NCBI GenBank assembly: GCA_015296085.1
Contig: DVDT01000104.1
Coordinates: 1 to 64,000 of the forward strand
DNA: 64,000 nucleotides
Source of the DNA: Trichormus sp. M33_DOE_039
GTDB lineage: Bacteria > Cyanobacteriota > Cyanobacteriia > Cyanobacteriales > Nostocaceae
Reading direction: 5' to 3'
The first letter of the stretch is position 1. The number at the start of each line of letters is the position of its first letter. Made by a program: the position numbers and the translations under genes. The notes beneath the pieces are model-generated. The model saw nothing but the letters and a program-made list of their open reading frames with translations, was not told the origin of the DNA and did not search any database. This document shows, piece by piece, positions 8,161-17,872 of the stretch.

Positions 8161-9606
8161 ATGTCTGAATTAATTTTATTTTGGCATCGTCGTGATTTAC
8201 GCATTGCTGATAATACTGGATTAGCTTTGGCAAGAGAACGAACTGCTAAAGTCGTGGGTGTGTTTTGCCTTGACCCCAATATTCTGGAACGGGATGATGT
8301 TGCACCGGCTAGAGTGACTTACATGATTGGCTGTTTGCAAGCATTACAACAGCGATATATAAAGGCGGGAAGTCAGTTATTAATCGTTCATGGTGAACCT
8401 GTACAGGCGATTCCAAATTTAGCTGAGACATTGCAAGCCAAAGCGGTGTTTTGGAATTGGGATGTAGAACCATATGCTCAGATACGCGATCGCGCTATCA
8501 TGGAAGCTTTAAAAGCCAAAGGGATAGAATTTCTCACCCCTAACTGGGATCAGATTCTCCACTCTCCAGACAAAATTTTCTCAGGTAGCAATACACCTTA
8601 CACTGTTTACACTCCCTTTTGGAAAAATTGGATTAGCAAACCAAAGGCTAAACCAGTCGCTACCCTCAACAATGCAACAGGATTAACTCCAGCAGAACAG
8701 GAACTCGCACAACAAGCAGGGGTGAAAAATTTACCCACAGCTAACGAGTTAGGATTTGTTTGGGATACAGATTTAATCATTTCCCCTGGAGAAACAGCTG
8801 CGCAGGAAAAGCTGGAGGAATTTACCGCCAAAGCCATCACAGAATACCAAGAACAGCGTAATTTCCCCGCAGTTGATGGGACATCACAACTGAGTGCTGC
8901 TTTAAAATTTGGTGTTATCGGCATTCGTACAGTTTGGCAAGGCACAATAGAAGCATTAGAAAATTGCCGCAGTGAAGAAGCTACCGCCAGTATCCGCACT
9001 TGGCAACAAGAACTAGCTTGGCGGGAATTTTATCAACATGCTATGTATCACTTCCCCGAACTTGCTGATGGTGCTTACCGCGACGCATTTAAAAATTTCC
9101 CCTGGGAAAATAATGAAGAACTGTTTCAAGCTTGGTGTGAGGGAAGAACAGGCTACCCCATCGTAGATGCAGCCATGCGCCAAGTGAATGAAATTGGCTG
9201 GATGCACAACCGTTGTCGAATGATTGTTGCGAGTTTCTTGACTAAAGACTTATTAATTAATCCCCGCTGGGGAGAAAAATACTTCATGCAGAAACTAATT
9301 GATGGTGATTTATCTGCTAACAATGGTGGTTGGCAATGGAGTGCGTCTAGTGGGATGGATCCCAAACCCGTGCGGATTTTCAACCCAGCTAGTCAAGCGC
9401 AAAAGTTTGATCCTGATGCTGAGTATATCCGTCTGTGGTTGCCAGAATTGCGGTCTATTGATACAGAATATTTAGTTACAGGTAAAATTACACCTTTAGA
9501 ACGCCATGCTGTGGGTTATCCTGAGCCAATTGTGGATCATAAGAAACAGCAACAACTATTTAAACAACGCTATCAACAGCAAAAGGAACTAGTCATTAGT
9601 CCTTAA
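8161..9606 (+). CDS. phrA: Deoxyribodipyrimidine photolyase (class I, 8-HDF type)
   Basis: 481 aa from the ATG at 8161, which gives the family-typical start [14 protein letters not shown]; an upstream in-frame ATG at 8110 would add 17 residues not expected in the family. It repairs cyclobutane pyrimidine dimers using FADH and blue light. Visible blocks: antenna domain (1-140), the FAD-binding region [46 protein letters not shown] and [23 protein letters not shown]. Cyanobacterial members normally carry an 8-hydroxydeazaflavin antenna. A LexA-box-like sequence lies just upstream at 8133-8146. Confidence 0.93.
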   Translation: MSELILFWHRRDLRIADNTGLALARERTAKVVGVFCLDPNILERDDVAPARVTYMIGCLQALQQRYIKAGSQLLIVHGEPVQAIPNLAETLQAKAVFWNWDVEPYAQIRDRAIMEALKAKGIEFLTPNWDQILHSPDKIFSGSNTPYTVYTPFWKNWISKPKAKPVATLNNATGLTPAEQELAQQAGVKNLPTANELGFVWDTDLIISPGETAAQEKLEEFTAKAITEYQEQRNFPAVDGTSQLSAALKFGVIGIRTVWQGTIEALENCRSEEATASIRTWQQELAWREFYQHAMYHFPELADGAYRDAFKNFPWENNEELFQAWCEGRTGYPIVDAAMRQVNEIGWMHNRCRMIVASFLTKDLLINPRWGEKYFMQKLIDGDLSANNGGWQWSASSGMDPKPVRIFNPASQAQKFDPDAEYIRLWLPELRSIDTEYLVTGKITPLERHAVGYPEPIVDHKKQQQLFKQRYQQQKELVISP

Positions 9607-9781
9607 TTTTTCGTACCTACACCCTTAAATCTCTCACAAGGGTGTGGAATAGTATTTTAAATACTATCAGAGATGGGTGCGATCGCTTTCAGTAAAGTCA
9701 TAGTTTATCTGACTCTGGGGCTTAACAACATGGTCGCACCCCAGCCAGTATTTGTCACTCCAGTAGAACAAGCGGTCTTGA

Positions 9782-10465
9782 TCAATAAGACTTTAAAATT
9801 GGCTCTGAATCAGGAATCAATACAGTCTCGCGTTGAAGCGCGATTTGGCTACGCAATTTCTTTAACCTCATTTCTGTTCTGATCGTTCTAGGTTTCAAGT
9901 ATCCTAAACGCAGCAGTTCTCGCAAATCTCTCTTTCTTGGCTTAATTTTTGTTCCCAAAATATAGTCAGCTAAGGGAAATACAATATTGTAATTTTTATT
10001 AGTAAGTTGATGATGTAGATAATGATGAATTGCTAGCCACCTAAAGATTCCCCAATCAGCAAAAAAGACTTTTTTAGGTAGGTGCATCTGGCTGTGTATT
10101 GTATTCCAAGTGTAAGCGTGGATTAATAACATCACAACAAAGGTGACGGTAGCCAAAGGTGAAATATTCAAAAATAAAAAATCTATTGGTAAAAAAAGAA
10201 TCAAGGCTGTGATGATCTCCACAGGGCGGAATTTGATGTTGTCCTCACGACCTTCAGGATGAGGCTCAAAATCAAATTGACGATACCAAATACCGTGATG
10301 CCTGATAGCATGTCCTTCAAAAACATCTTTAAATATGCTGGGATATTTCCTATATATCCATTCAGGTAAAACTTTTTTGTGCATAAAATATCTGTGCGTC
10401 TGATGTTCAGCAAAGGAGAAAATAATCTCAGACAGCAAAATATACAAGATTAGAGATAAGAACAT
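9782..10465 (-). CDS. Fatty acid hydroxylase/desaturase-superfamily membrane protein
   Basis: 227 aa, ATG start. It has histidine clusters typical of di-iron membrane hydroxylases: HQTHRYFMH (about 21-29), HAIRHH (about 52-57), HSQMH and HHYLHH. About four hydrophobic segments lie between them (residues 1-18, 85-105, 106-125 and around the third cluster). Such enzymes hydroxylate or desaturate lipids or carotenoids at membranes; the substrate cannot be read here. The C-terminal 50 residues are basic and non-membrane. It is convergent with the photolyase gene, and a 69-codon frame on the opposite strand at 9673-9882 overlaps its end and is not supported. Confidence 0.75.
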   Translation of the reverse strand: MFLSLILYILLSEIIFSFAEHQTHRYFMHKKVLPEWIYRKYPSIFKDVFEGHAIRHHGIWYRQFDFEPHPEGREDNIKFRPVEIITALILFLPIDFLFLNISPLATVTFVVMLLIHAYTWNTIHSQMHLPKKVFFADWGIFRWLAIHHYLHHQLTNKNYNIVFPLADYILGTKIKPRKRDLRELLRLGYLKPRTIRTEMRLKKLRSQIALQRETVLIPDSEPILKSY

Positions 10466-11436
10466 GAAACTTTCTGATTAAAGAATAAATTTCCAGCAGC
10501 GTATTTAACACCAACAACTTTTTAAGTTCGCACTCAAGACTTTAGCTATTGCATTCAGAAGCGACGCGAACAAAATCAGCATTTAATCCCTTACTACAAG
10601 CGAAACAAATTAAAATTTGTTATGGCACTAACCAATAAATTGATTAACTAATGCTTTTTATGCTTGTAAAAAGATTTGGTTTTTACTTGCCATCATCTAC
10701 TTTATCGCCTGAATTGATTTTGTCAATACTTTATTGTCTTGATCGTGACATTTCGTCTTCTTAAACACTAAAATGGATGTGTTTTTGTTCAATATTTATT
10801 TAGTATGCAACAAGCTTTATAAAGTTTAGTTTTAAATTGTTAAGCATAAATTATATGCTACATGACAAGCTGATCAGCCCATCCAAAAACCTATATCTAA
10901 AGCTTTTTTGCCTTGAGATTTTAAAGCTGTATTGTAGATAATATGAGCTTCATCAAGATTGACTATTTTGAATTCAAAATAGCCTACGGCTAGGCTTGCG
11001 CCTACAGAATTTACAATGAAGGCTAAAGATAATTTTAAATTAATTAATTGTGGGTATAAGCCAGACTAATTTTCTTTGATTTTTAATTGGGAAATAAGTT
11101 AAATGCAATCAATTTTATTGTTATTCCACTCATATAGTAATTTACTTTGATGTTTAAATTTGCTTACTTATGGCAAAAAAATAATAATCTATACCGGGGG
11201 GTGAAGATAAATTTTACACAAATAATTTAACAATCTGTGTATTTTCAAAAAATACCGGGACTAAGGAGTGGGGTGTAGGAAAGAAGAATTAATAACTAAT
11301 GGCTAACGATTAAAGTTAAGTAATGAAAACTTACGTAAACAATTACTATCAGTCAGTAAAATAACTGGCATAGCGATCGCATAAATATACTTTAATCAAA
11401 TGATGATTGAGGTATCTACTGAACTACCTGCGGCTT
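10466..11436. other. Long AT-rich intergenic region, no gene seen
   Basis: About 970 bases with stops in all frames. It contains a small palindromic motif around 10981-11001 (AGCCTACGGCTAGGCT followed by TGCGCCTAC, a word style common to repeats in this genus) and one HIP1 octamer near 11373. Two ATACCGGG words occur near 11193 and 11250. It probably carries the promoter of the divergent hydroxylase and the large membrane protein gene. Confidence 0.5.
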
Positions 11437-14400
11437 ATGTCATCACCTTTTGAGCATCCGCCTCAAAAAATCGACTTCAAAGTATCCGCCACCCACCCTG
11501 AGTTATTGGCTGGTTTGGATATATGGTTGCGCTTGGGTTTAATCTCCGATATCCAAGTTAGACACATATGTCGGGAATATCTCTCCTGTCGCGTGGAGTT
11601 TCAACCCCTAGTTGAGCCTGATCCCCAGCGAGTAGCTGTGGCGAGGACGTTAGAAAAACCATTAATAGCCTATCTCCCGGAAGAACCAAAGCAACCCAAA
11701 CAACCAGCACGTCCCAGTGTTGTTAACCAAATGTTGCAATCTTTGGGAGCAGAATTAAGTGTCCGTTGGTTGCTGTTTTTAGGTGTATTTTTAGTAGTCC
11801 TATCTTCCGGGGTGTTAGCGGCTAGTCAGTGGGAAAGATTCCCCGCATCGGGACAGTATGGAGTGCTATTTGCCTATACTTTGAGTTTTTGGGGTTTAAG
11901 TTTTTGGGCTGGTAAACAAAATAACTTGAGATTGACAGCACAGACATTACTGATTGTGACTCTGTTGTTAGTGCCGGTCAATTTTTGGGCGATGGATAGC
12001 TTCGGGTTATGGCGTAATCCCCTAGACTGGTTGACATTGGCGATCGCCGCTCCTATATTAACGGTAATTACGGTTATTTTATGTAAACATCGTACATTGG
12101 TCACTAATAAGCCCAGAGGCAACTTACCTCTATTCAATATTCTGGGCTTAATTTATTTGCATTGGGGTTGGCAATTACCATTATTTCCCCTGACCGCGAT
12201 TTATGTGGCAATGGTAGGTACAACTATCCTGACCCTGTATCAGCATCGTCGTCAGCAACCTACACCCTTGGCTAATCCAGAGGAACAACCACCGGGATTA
12301 GGAATTAATTTATATGCGACTGTGATTATTTATGCTTTATTACTTCTATTAGGAAGAGGCATATTTGTCGCTAGGGTTGATGTTACGCAATTAGGTTTAG
12401 CGATTGGAATCTGTGGTTGGTTAGGAACTTGGTTGGCGCAGCAGAGGCGCATAGGCGCACAGCCACAGGACATTCAGGCAGATACAACAAAAAATCATGC
12501 ACCTAAATTACAACTAGATGTACTTTGGGCAAAACTTGGGGAGATTTTGCTGTTTTTAGGCTGGTTGGTCGCGGTATTTAATCATCCAGCCCAAGCTATA
12601 GCTGTGAGTGGACTAGCTTTGTGGGTGGTGACAGTCCGATTGCAGAGATATAGTTTACAGATTGACTTATTTTTATTGTTTGTCATTGGTTTACAGGCGA
12701 TTTGGTTGGGTTGGCGGTTAGTTCCCTCTGGATTGCAGCAATTGGCTATCACTGTGGGAACACAACTCACCCACGCGCAAAATGAACCTTGGGCTTTATT
12801 GAGTGTGGTGCTATTTCCCTACCTTGTATTCATGGTAGTAGTAACAGAAAGTTTAAACGCAGCCCAGAAGCGAGATTTAGCAAAATTCGGTGAATTTTTC
12901 AGCCTGTTATTTGGGGCAGGTTTAACGACGATCGCTACTGTTAATCCTACCTTGCGATCGCTCAATTTCCTCGGTTCTACGATCATCCTGGCAATTGTCA
13001 GTAAGCGGCGTTCTCCTCTCCCTCTGCCTCTGGTGTATCTAACCCACACAATGGGAGTACTGACATTGTGTTCCGTAGTTAATTGGCTATTACCGAATTT
13101 AGCATCACATCTGTGGGCAAGTATTTTATTATTGCTGATGCTAGCAGAGTGGGCATTTAGTTTAGGTCATGGCTCATCACAGAATATAGAAAACCCCTCT
13201 CATACAAGGAGAGAGGCTTTAAATATTCCCTCTTCCCTTGAAGGTAAGGGGGTGAGGGGGTTAGGTCAAAATGATTTATGGCGGCGTAGCGCATGGCACA
13301 TGGGATTTGCCTTGGCAGTCGTGAGTTTCTTGTTCCTGTGGACAAATGCAGAATCAGCTTGGACAGGAGTAATTCACCCCCAAGACTATTGGGGAGTAGT
13401 TTGGTTAACCACACCTGTTGCATTCACCTTTTTAGCTAGTCGTACAACTCAACACCGTACCGCGAATAGTTTATCGGGTGTTCTCTCCCTAGGTGCAGCG
13501 CAGTTACTCACCTTACCCTTAACAGAAACTCGATTAATTGGTTTAGCAGTGGGTGCTGGTGTGATGTATGCCAACACCCGCTATTTACGCAGTCAACAAT
13601 TTGCCGGAGTTACCATTGGTTTTGGCTTAAGTTTAATTACGGCGATACTGTGGGAAGGTATCCCTGGGTTACCGCGCCTAGCTATACCAGGATGGTATGT
13701 TGTAGGTGCGATCGCTACCTTCAGCTTATGGTTAGGGCGCAAAATACTATTACGTCGGAATCATGAATTAGCCAGCCTCTACGCAACTGCTAGCGATAAA
13801 TGGGCGATCGCATTATGTACTGTAGAGTTATTATTCCTGACTCTACATTCGTCCTTAGTGTACCAAGGTTATGTCACACCTGGATTGTGGTACTTAATCG
13901 CCACAGCCACCACCCTAGCCGCTATTATCTATCGCAGTTGGCAGCAACCAGCGAACTGGGCATTTTATGGCATCGGCTGGTGTATAGAGTTGTTAGTTGC
14001 TGAGGTGTTAGGTTTTGGGGAACATTCCATCATTCGAGTCGCCATTGCGAACATTGCCTTGGGCTTATTTTCACAACTTTTGGGCGAATGGTGGCGGCGT
14101 AGACACCAACTAACACAACTTCCCAGCAGTTTCCACGTTTTACCGGTAATCTATGGCGTATTTAGTGTACTGCTCAGGGTGAATGTCTTTACCAATTGGT
14201 CGGGGTTGTGTTCTTTGGGTGTAGCATTAATTTTTGTTGGTGTAGGACGACGTAACCGCGACTTAAAACCCTTGCTGTACTTCGGTATTATCGGTATTTC
14301 TGTTGCTGCTTATGAACTCCTGTTCTACCAAATGTTACAAGCCTCCGGTGGTGGCTTGGGTGATGGCTTAATTGCAATGGCTACCCTGGGAACTGGAATC

Positions 14401-15468
14401 ATGTCCGTCTACCGCGTCCTGACTCCCTGGTTAGTAACGTGGTTACGCCTCAGCCGCCAAGAACTTCAAGGTATTGCCCATTTACATTGGGTTTGGAGTA
14501 GCGGCTTACTCATGACGGCAATTTTCCAACCGATTATAGTTAACCGCATGGTGGGTTTGGGAACGGGGGCATTTTTAATTTCCTATGCCATCTTGCAAGG
14601 AAAACAAACATCTCACGCCCATGAACCCCCCGTGTTTGGGCGTATCCCCGTCGGCGACTTTTGGGTTTACCTGGGATTCCTATTAGTAGCAGGGATGAGA
14701 GTTTATTGGCGAGAAACCGCCGTCGGACAATGGTTAACTGGCCCCTTAGTACCTTGGAATGGAGCGATCGCTTGCGTATTTGCTTACTTTTTATACTTCC
14801 TTCCTTGGGATCGTTGGGGCTGGTCTAAACAACCTTGGCGACTAGCTGCTTATCTTTTCCCCTTGGTGATTTTGGCAGAAACTAGGCTGCAAGTTTACCC
14901 GATTACCTTAGTGATAGCGGCTGGTTATTATGTGTTGCTAGCCAAGTTAGTGGAAAACATTCGCTTCACATACATTAGTTTAGGGTTAATAGATTGGGCG
15001 TTGTTTTCGTGGTTTGGTAGCTTACGCCTGAATGATTCTTTATGGTATGTGACAGTAATAGGTTTATCACTACTGTATCTTGCCCAAGTTGACCCACCAC
15101 TACGACAACCAGAAAATAAACTCCCTCGTCACACTTTAAGAGTTATTGGTAGTGGTGTGATTTGTGGTTGGGCGATCGTATTTTATCAACACACACCCTT
15201 AATAGCAGGAGGTTTGGCACTGGTTGCGATCTTTGCTGGATTAGCTTTACGTATCCGGGCATTCCTTTACGTTGGTACAATCACCTTCCTGTTCACCAGC
15301 ATTTATCAACTAGTGATCTTTAGCTTGCGCTACCCCTTCCTCAAATGGGTTGTCGGTTTACTAGTTGGGATTGGTTTAATTTCCATCGCTGCTAACTTTG
15401 AAAACCACCGCACTCAAATCACTTCGTTGTTGCGTAATACCAATAATGAACTTGATGAATGGGAATAA
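11437..15468 (+). CDS. Giant polytopic membrane protein, DUF2157-like N-terminus
   Basis: 1343 aa from ATG 11437; an upstream in-frame TTG (11407) is less likely. After a soluble N-terminal 100 residues (FEHPPQKIDF...WLRLGLISD) nearly the whole chain is hydrophobic, with well over thirty potential transmembrane helices in paired blocks. The LSVRWLLFLGVFLVVLSSGV region resembles the start of DUF2157-type proteins, but I do not recognise a function. Residues about 585-610 are a hydrophilic insert encoded by an intergenic repeat read in frame (13189-13266). No catalytic motif seen. It is convergent with the caspase-GUN4 gene. Confidence 0.8.
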   Translation: MSSPFEHPPQKIDFKVSATHPELLAGLDIWLRLGLISDIQVRHICREYLSCRVEFQPLVEPDPQRVAVARTLEKPLIAYLPEEPKQPKQPARPSVVNQMLQSLGAELSVRWLLFLGVFLVVLSSGVLAASQWERFPASGQYGVLFAYTLSFWGLSFWAGKQNNLRLTAQTLLIVTLLLVPVNFWAMDSFGLWRNPLDWLTLAIAAPILTVITVILCKHRTLVTNKPRGNLPLFNILGLIYLHWGWQLPLFPLTAIYVAMVGTTILTLYQHRRQQPTPLANPEEQPPGLGINLYATVIIYALLLLLGRGIFVARVDVTQLGLAIGICGWLGTWLAQQRRIGAQPQDIQADTTKNHAPKLQLDVLWAKLGEILLFLGWLVAVFNHPAQAIAVSGLALWVVTVRLQRYSLQIDLFLLFVIGLQAIWLGWRLVPSGLQQLAITVGTQLTHAQNEPWALLSVVLFPYLVFMVVVTESLNAAQKRDLAKFGEFFSLLFGAGLTTIATVNPTLRSLNFLGSTIILAIVSKRRSPLPLPLVYLTHTMGVLTLCSVVNWLLPNLASHLWASILLLLMLAEWAFSLGHGSSQNIENPSHTRREALNIPSSLEGKGVRGLGQNDLWRRSAWHMGFALAVVSFLFLWTNAESAWTGVIHPQDYWGVVWLTTPVAFTFLASRTTQHRTANSLSGVLSLGAAQLLTLPLTETRLIGLAVGAGVMYANTRYLRSQQFAGVTIGFGLSLITAILWEGIPGLPRLAIPGWYVVGAIATFSLWLGRKILLRRNHELASLYATASDKWAIALCTVELLFLTLHSSLVYQGYVTPGLWYLIATATTLAAIIYRSWQQPANWAFYGIGWCIELLVAEVLGFGEHSIIRVAIANIALGLFSQLLGEWWRRRHQLTQLPSSFHVLPVIYGVFSVLLRVNVFTNWSGLCSLGVALIFVGVGRRNRDLKPLLYFGIIGISVAAYELLFYQMLQASGGGLGDGLIAMATLGTGIMSVYRVLTPWLVTWLRLSRQELQGIAHLHWVWSSGLLMTAIFQPIIVNRMVGLGTGAFLISYAILQGKQTSHAHEPPVFGRIPVGDFWVYLGFLLVAGMRVYWRETAVGQWLTGPLVPWNGAIACVFAYFLYFLPWDRWGWSKQPWRLAAYLFPLVILAETRLQVYPITLVIAAGYYVLLAKLVENIRFTYISLGLIDWALFSWFGSLRLNDSLWYVTVIGLSLLYLAQVDPPLRQPENKLPRHTLRVIGSGVICGWAIVFYQHTPLIAGGLALVAIFAGLALRIRAFLYVGTITFLFTSIYQLVIFSLRYPFLKWVVGLLVGIGLISIAANFENHRTQITSLLRNTNNELDEWE
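13189..13266 (+). repeat. Dispersed repeat fragment inside a coding sequence
   Basis: This segment carries the words AAAACCCCTCTC and GGAGAGAGGCTTTAAA, with complementary arms, as in the intergenic element at 20911-21115, and continues with a GGTAAGGGGGTGAGGGGGTT tail. It stays open in the reading frame of the giant membrane protein and encodes a hydrophilic stretch (NPSHTRREALNIPSSLEGKG). Confidence 0.7.
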
Positions 15469-15518
15469 TTCTCTTGGGGATTGGGTATGGGGCATTGAAT
15501 TTTGAATTGAATTGTCCC

Positions 15519-17690
15519 CTACACCCCCATCAACAAAGCCTCACATAATCGCCACCAAGATGCTGTAGCGATCGCACTGTGCCATTCCCAAACACCTAAA
15601 ACTTTGATTCGCCAAACTTGCTCAAAAAAACCATAATATGGTAGATATCCTGGGGGAGCATTGTCATCAGGAGTTAGGGCTGGGTAATTTACCCAAGCAT
15701 CTTTCTCTCGCCACCCTACCCGATGACCAAAATCAATGCAGGTTTCGGCGGCGGCGGCTTTGTCATTACCAATCATCAACGCCATTACCGGATCAGTTGC
15801 ACTATTTCCTTTGATGCTTTGCCAGATGCGTTGCTGAACACTAAAACCAAAACGTCCTTGACTATATTTCACCCATAGTCTGTCAATCGTACACAAGTCA
15901 GTGCGAGAAAAGTTAACTACACTTTCTAAATCTAAGTGGCGTTGTACTTCTCTTTGGGCAACTTTCAGCATGAGGTTTGTAGTCTCCCCATCCGCTTCTA
16001 ACCATTTGCCAGCTTTTAATAAGTCTCGCAGTAGTGTGTAATCTACACCCACAGACGAACTTAAATCATCAATATCATCTTGGTTTTGGCTAGTACTCTC
16101 ACTAACTACCACAGTATTTTCTGGCAAAACTTCAATGATTCCCTGAGAACCAGATAACCAGAAATATAGTTGATTGTCTGTGGCTGCTACATCTAATTGC
16201 AATTGGGTAATTAATCCGGCTGCGGTTAGTCCTGAATGTGGAGTGGCTTGATTGAGAATCCGCAGTACAGCCGTAGTAAATTGTTCCGGTTGATCAGCTG
16301 GGGTAGCACAAGCAATTAAACATTGGCCTGTTTCTGTTCCTAATTGCAATTCTTCTACCCATTCCCGTACCGATAATACAGAAATTGCAGCTTGCCCAGG
16401 ACAATCTAAAATAATAATTTGTTGGGAACTGCACCGCCGTAATTGTTTTCTCAACCAGGAACGATTGATAGTGACATCATCAGCTAATACTAATATGGCT
16501 TCGCTTGTAGATGTTTCCTGAATTGTTCCCCGCAGATATAACAATACAGTGGGGGTGTCTATGCCCAGAACAGCATCTTGAGGTGATTCAGCAAAAGATT
16601 CTGACAGCAAACACTTTTGGATGGCTTTGTGAATATCTGCACTGGCGTTGTTACCCCCCACATGCCAATAATTGGTGGCAAAACTCCCCGCAGTTTTGAA
16701 GATATTTAGCAAAGCTGAGGTGATGTTGCTGTTGGTAAATCCTTCTACAATTAGTGCTTGTCGTGGATGTCTGGTTACTCCTTTGGAGTTGGGTTTAATA
16801 CCCAAAATTACTTCCCCTACTCCTTCAACGATGCGCTTGGGTGTTTGGGAGGGATATTCAGAATGAATCGAATTTTCGCCACGACCCTTTTTCAGCTGGT
16901 TGATGACTCGTAATTGCTGATTAGCTTTATTGATATACGCTACAGTCTGGTGATAAACATAACGGTACAGTCCATCAGCTGCGATAATCCCTTGGGAATC
17001 TGCCGCTTCACCCCGTAATCCCCGAATTAAATAGTATGTAAATACACCATGTCCTAATTGTGGAAATTCCCAAGATTGCTGATGGCGATCGCAAGATAAT
17101 AAAGCGTAAAATCCCTTTTGCTGACTGGCACGTTGCCGCAAAACTGCTACTAATTCTGGTGTAGGGTTAAATCCAGTCGATTTTGTGTCTCTTGCTCCCA
17201 AAAATGTCAAATTACCGCTATGACAAGCATCTAACCAGACTAATTGTTGTCCCGCCGCACAATCAGCCAACAATTGTAGTAGTTCTTGTAATCTTAACCC
17301 CGTATTGATTAAGTCATCGGTCTGGGTATCTTGGAGACATAACACCACCTGTTGACTTGATGGGTCAAGCATCCCATGTCCAGAAAAATAAAACAGAATG
17401 GTATCACTTGGCTTAGTCGCAGCCGCCATTGTTTTGAGAGTTATACGCACATTCTCTAATAAAGGCTGCTGATTAAAATCGTGGTAAATTTTTAATTCTC
17501 TTTGGGGAAATCCTTGGGTTGCGGCATCTAAAGCTGCTCCCAAACCCTGACAATCTACAGCAGGGTAACGCAAACTAGGTATTTGCTCATCCTGATATTG
17601 ATTCACTCCTACCAACAACAGCCAAAGCTTCGCTGTCCCAGTTTCTAAGGCATGAGTTGAATTACTAGTACGGACACCAATAGGACACAT
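15519..17690 (-). CDS. Caspase-like (orthocaspase) protein fused to a GUN4 domain
   Basis: 723 aa from ATG (a TTG two codons upstream is possible). The N-terminal peptidase C14 domain (about 20-250) has the dyad histidine in FYFSGHG and cysteine in WLDACHSG, so it looks catalytically intact; such enzymes cleave after Arg or Lys. The middle (about 250-560) has no clear motif. The C-terminal 140 residues are a GUN4 domain: YTLLRDLLKAGKWLEAD, FSRTDLCTIDRLWVKYSQGR and FGFSVQQRIWQ. Free-standing GUN4 binds Mg-protoporphyrin and stimulates Mg-chelatase, so the fusion suggests a protease gated by a tetrapyrrole or a GUN4-type ligand. No signal peptide. Confidence 0.9.
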   Translation of the reverse strand: MCPIGVRTSNSTHALETGTAKLWLLLVGVNQYQDEQIPSLRYPAVDCQGLGAALDAATQGFPQRELKIYHDFNQQPLLENVRITLKTMAAATKPSDTILFYFSGHGMLDPSSQQVVLCLQDTQTDDLINTGLRLQELLQLLADCAAGQQLVWLDACHSGNLTFLGARDTKSTGFNPTPELVAVLRQRASQQKGFYALLSCDRHQQSWEFPQLGHGVFTYYLIRGLRGEAADSQGIIAADGLYRYVYHQTVAYINKANQQLRVINQLKKGRGENSIHSEYPSQTPKRIVEGVGEVILGIKPNSKGVTRHPRQALIVEGFTNSNITSALLNIFKTAGSFATNYWHVGGNNASADIHKAIQKCLLSESFAESPQDAVLGIDTPTVLLYLRGTIQETSTSEAILVLADDVTINRSWLRKQLRRCSSQQIIILDCPGQAAISVLSVREWVEELQLGTETGQCLIACATPADQPEQFTTAVLRILNQATPHSGLTAAGLITQLQLDVAATDNQLYFWLSGSQGIIEVLPENTVVVSESTSQNQDDIDDLSSSVGVDYTLLRDLLKAGKWLEADGETTNLMLKVAQREVQRHLDLESVVNFSRTDLCTIDRLWVKYSQGRFGFSVQQRIWQSIKGNSATDPVMALMIGNDKAAAAETCIDFGHRVGWREKDAWVNYPALTPDDNAPPGYLPYYGFFEQVWRIKVLGVWEWHSAIATASWWRLCEALLMGV

Positions 17691-17872
17691 CTTCAAACAG
17701 ATAACCAGGAAAGAGCAAAAGATTTAGTTGTCTGAAAGTATCAAATTAATTTTAGTATTACTCAGATTTTCCTCACTTTTCAATTTTAAATTAAGTATCT
17801 AGTGGTGAATACCGCAAATAGATACATAAGTACTATATGTTTGGTATCTGTAAATATTGCTATGGATTTAAT

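Noticed and set aside
9673-9882. 69-codon open frame on the plus strand after the photolyase gene
   Set aside because: It overlaps the 3' end of the better-supported hydroxylase gene on the other strand and has no recognised motif.
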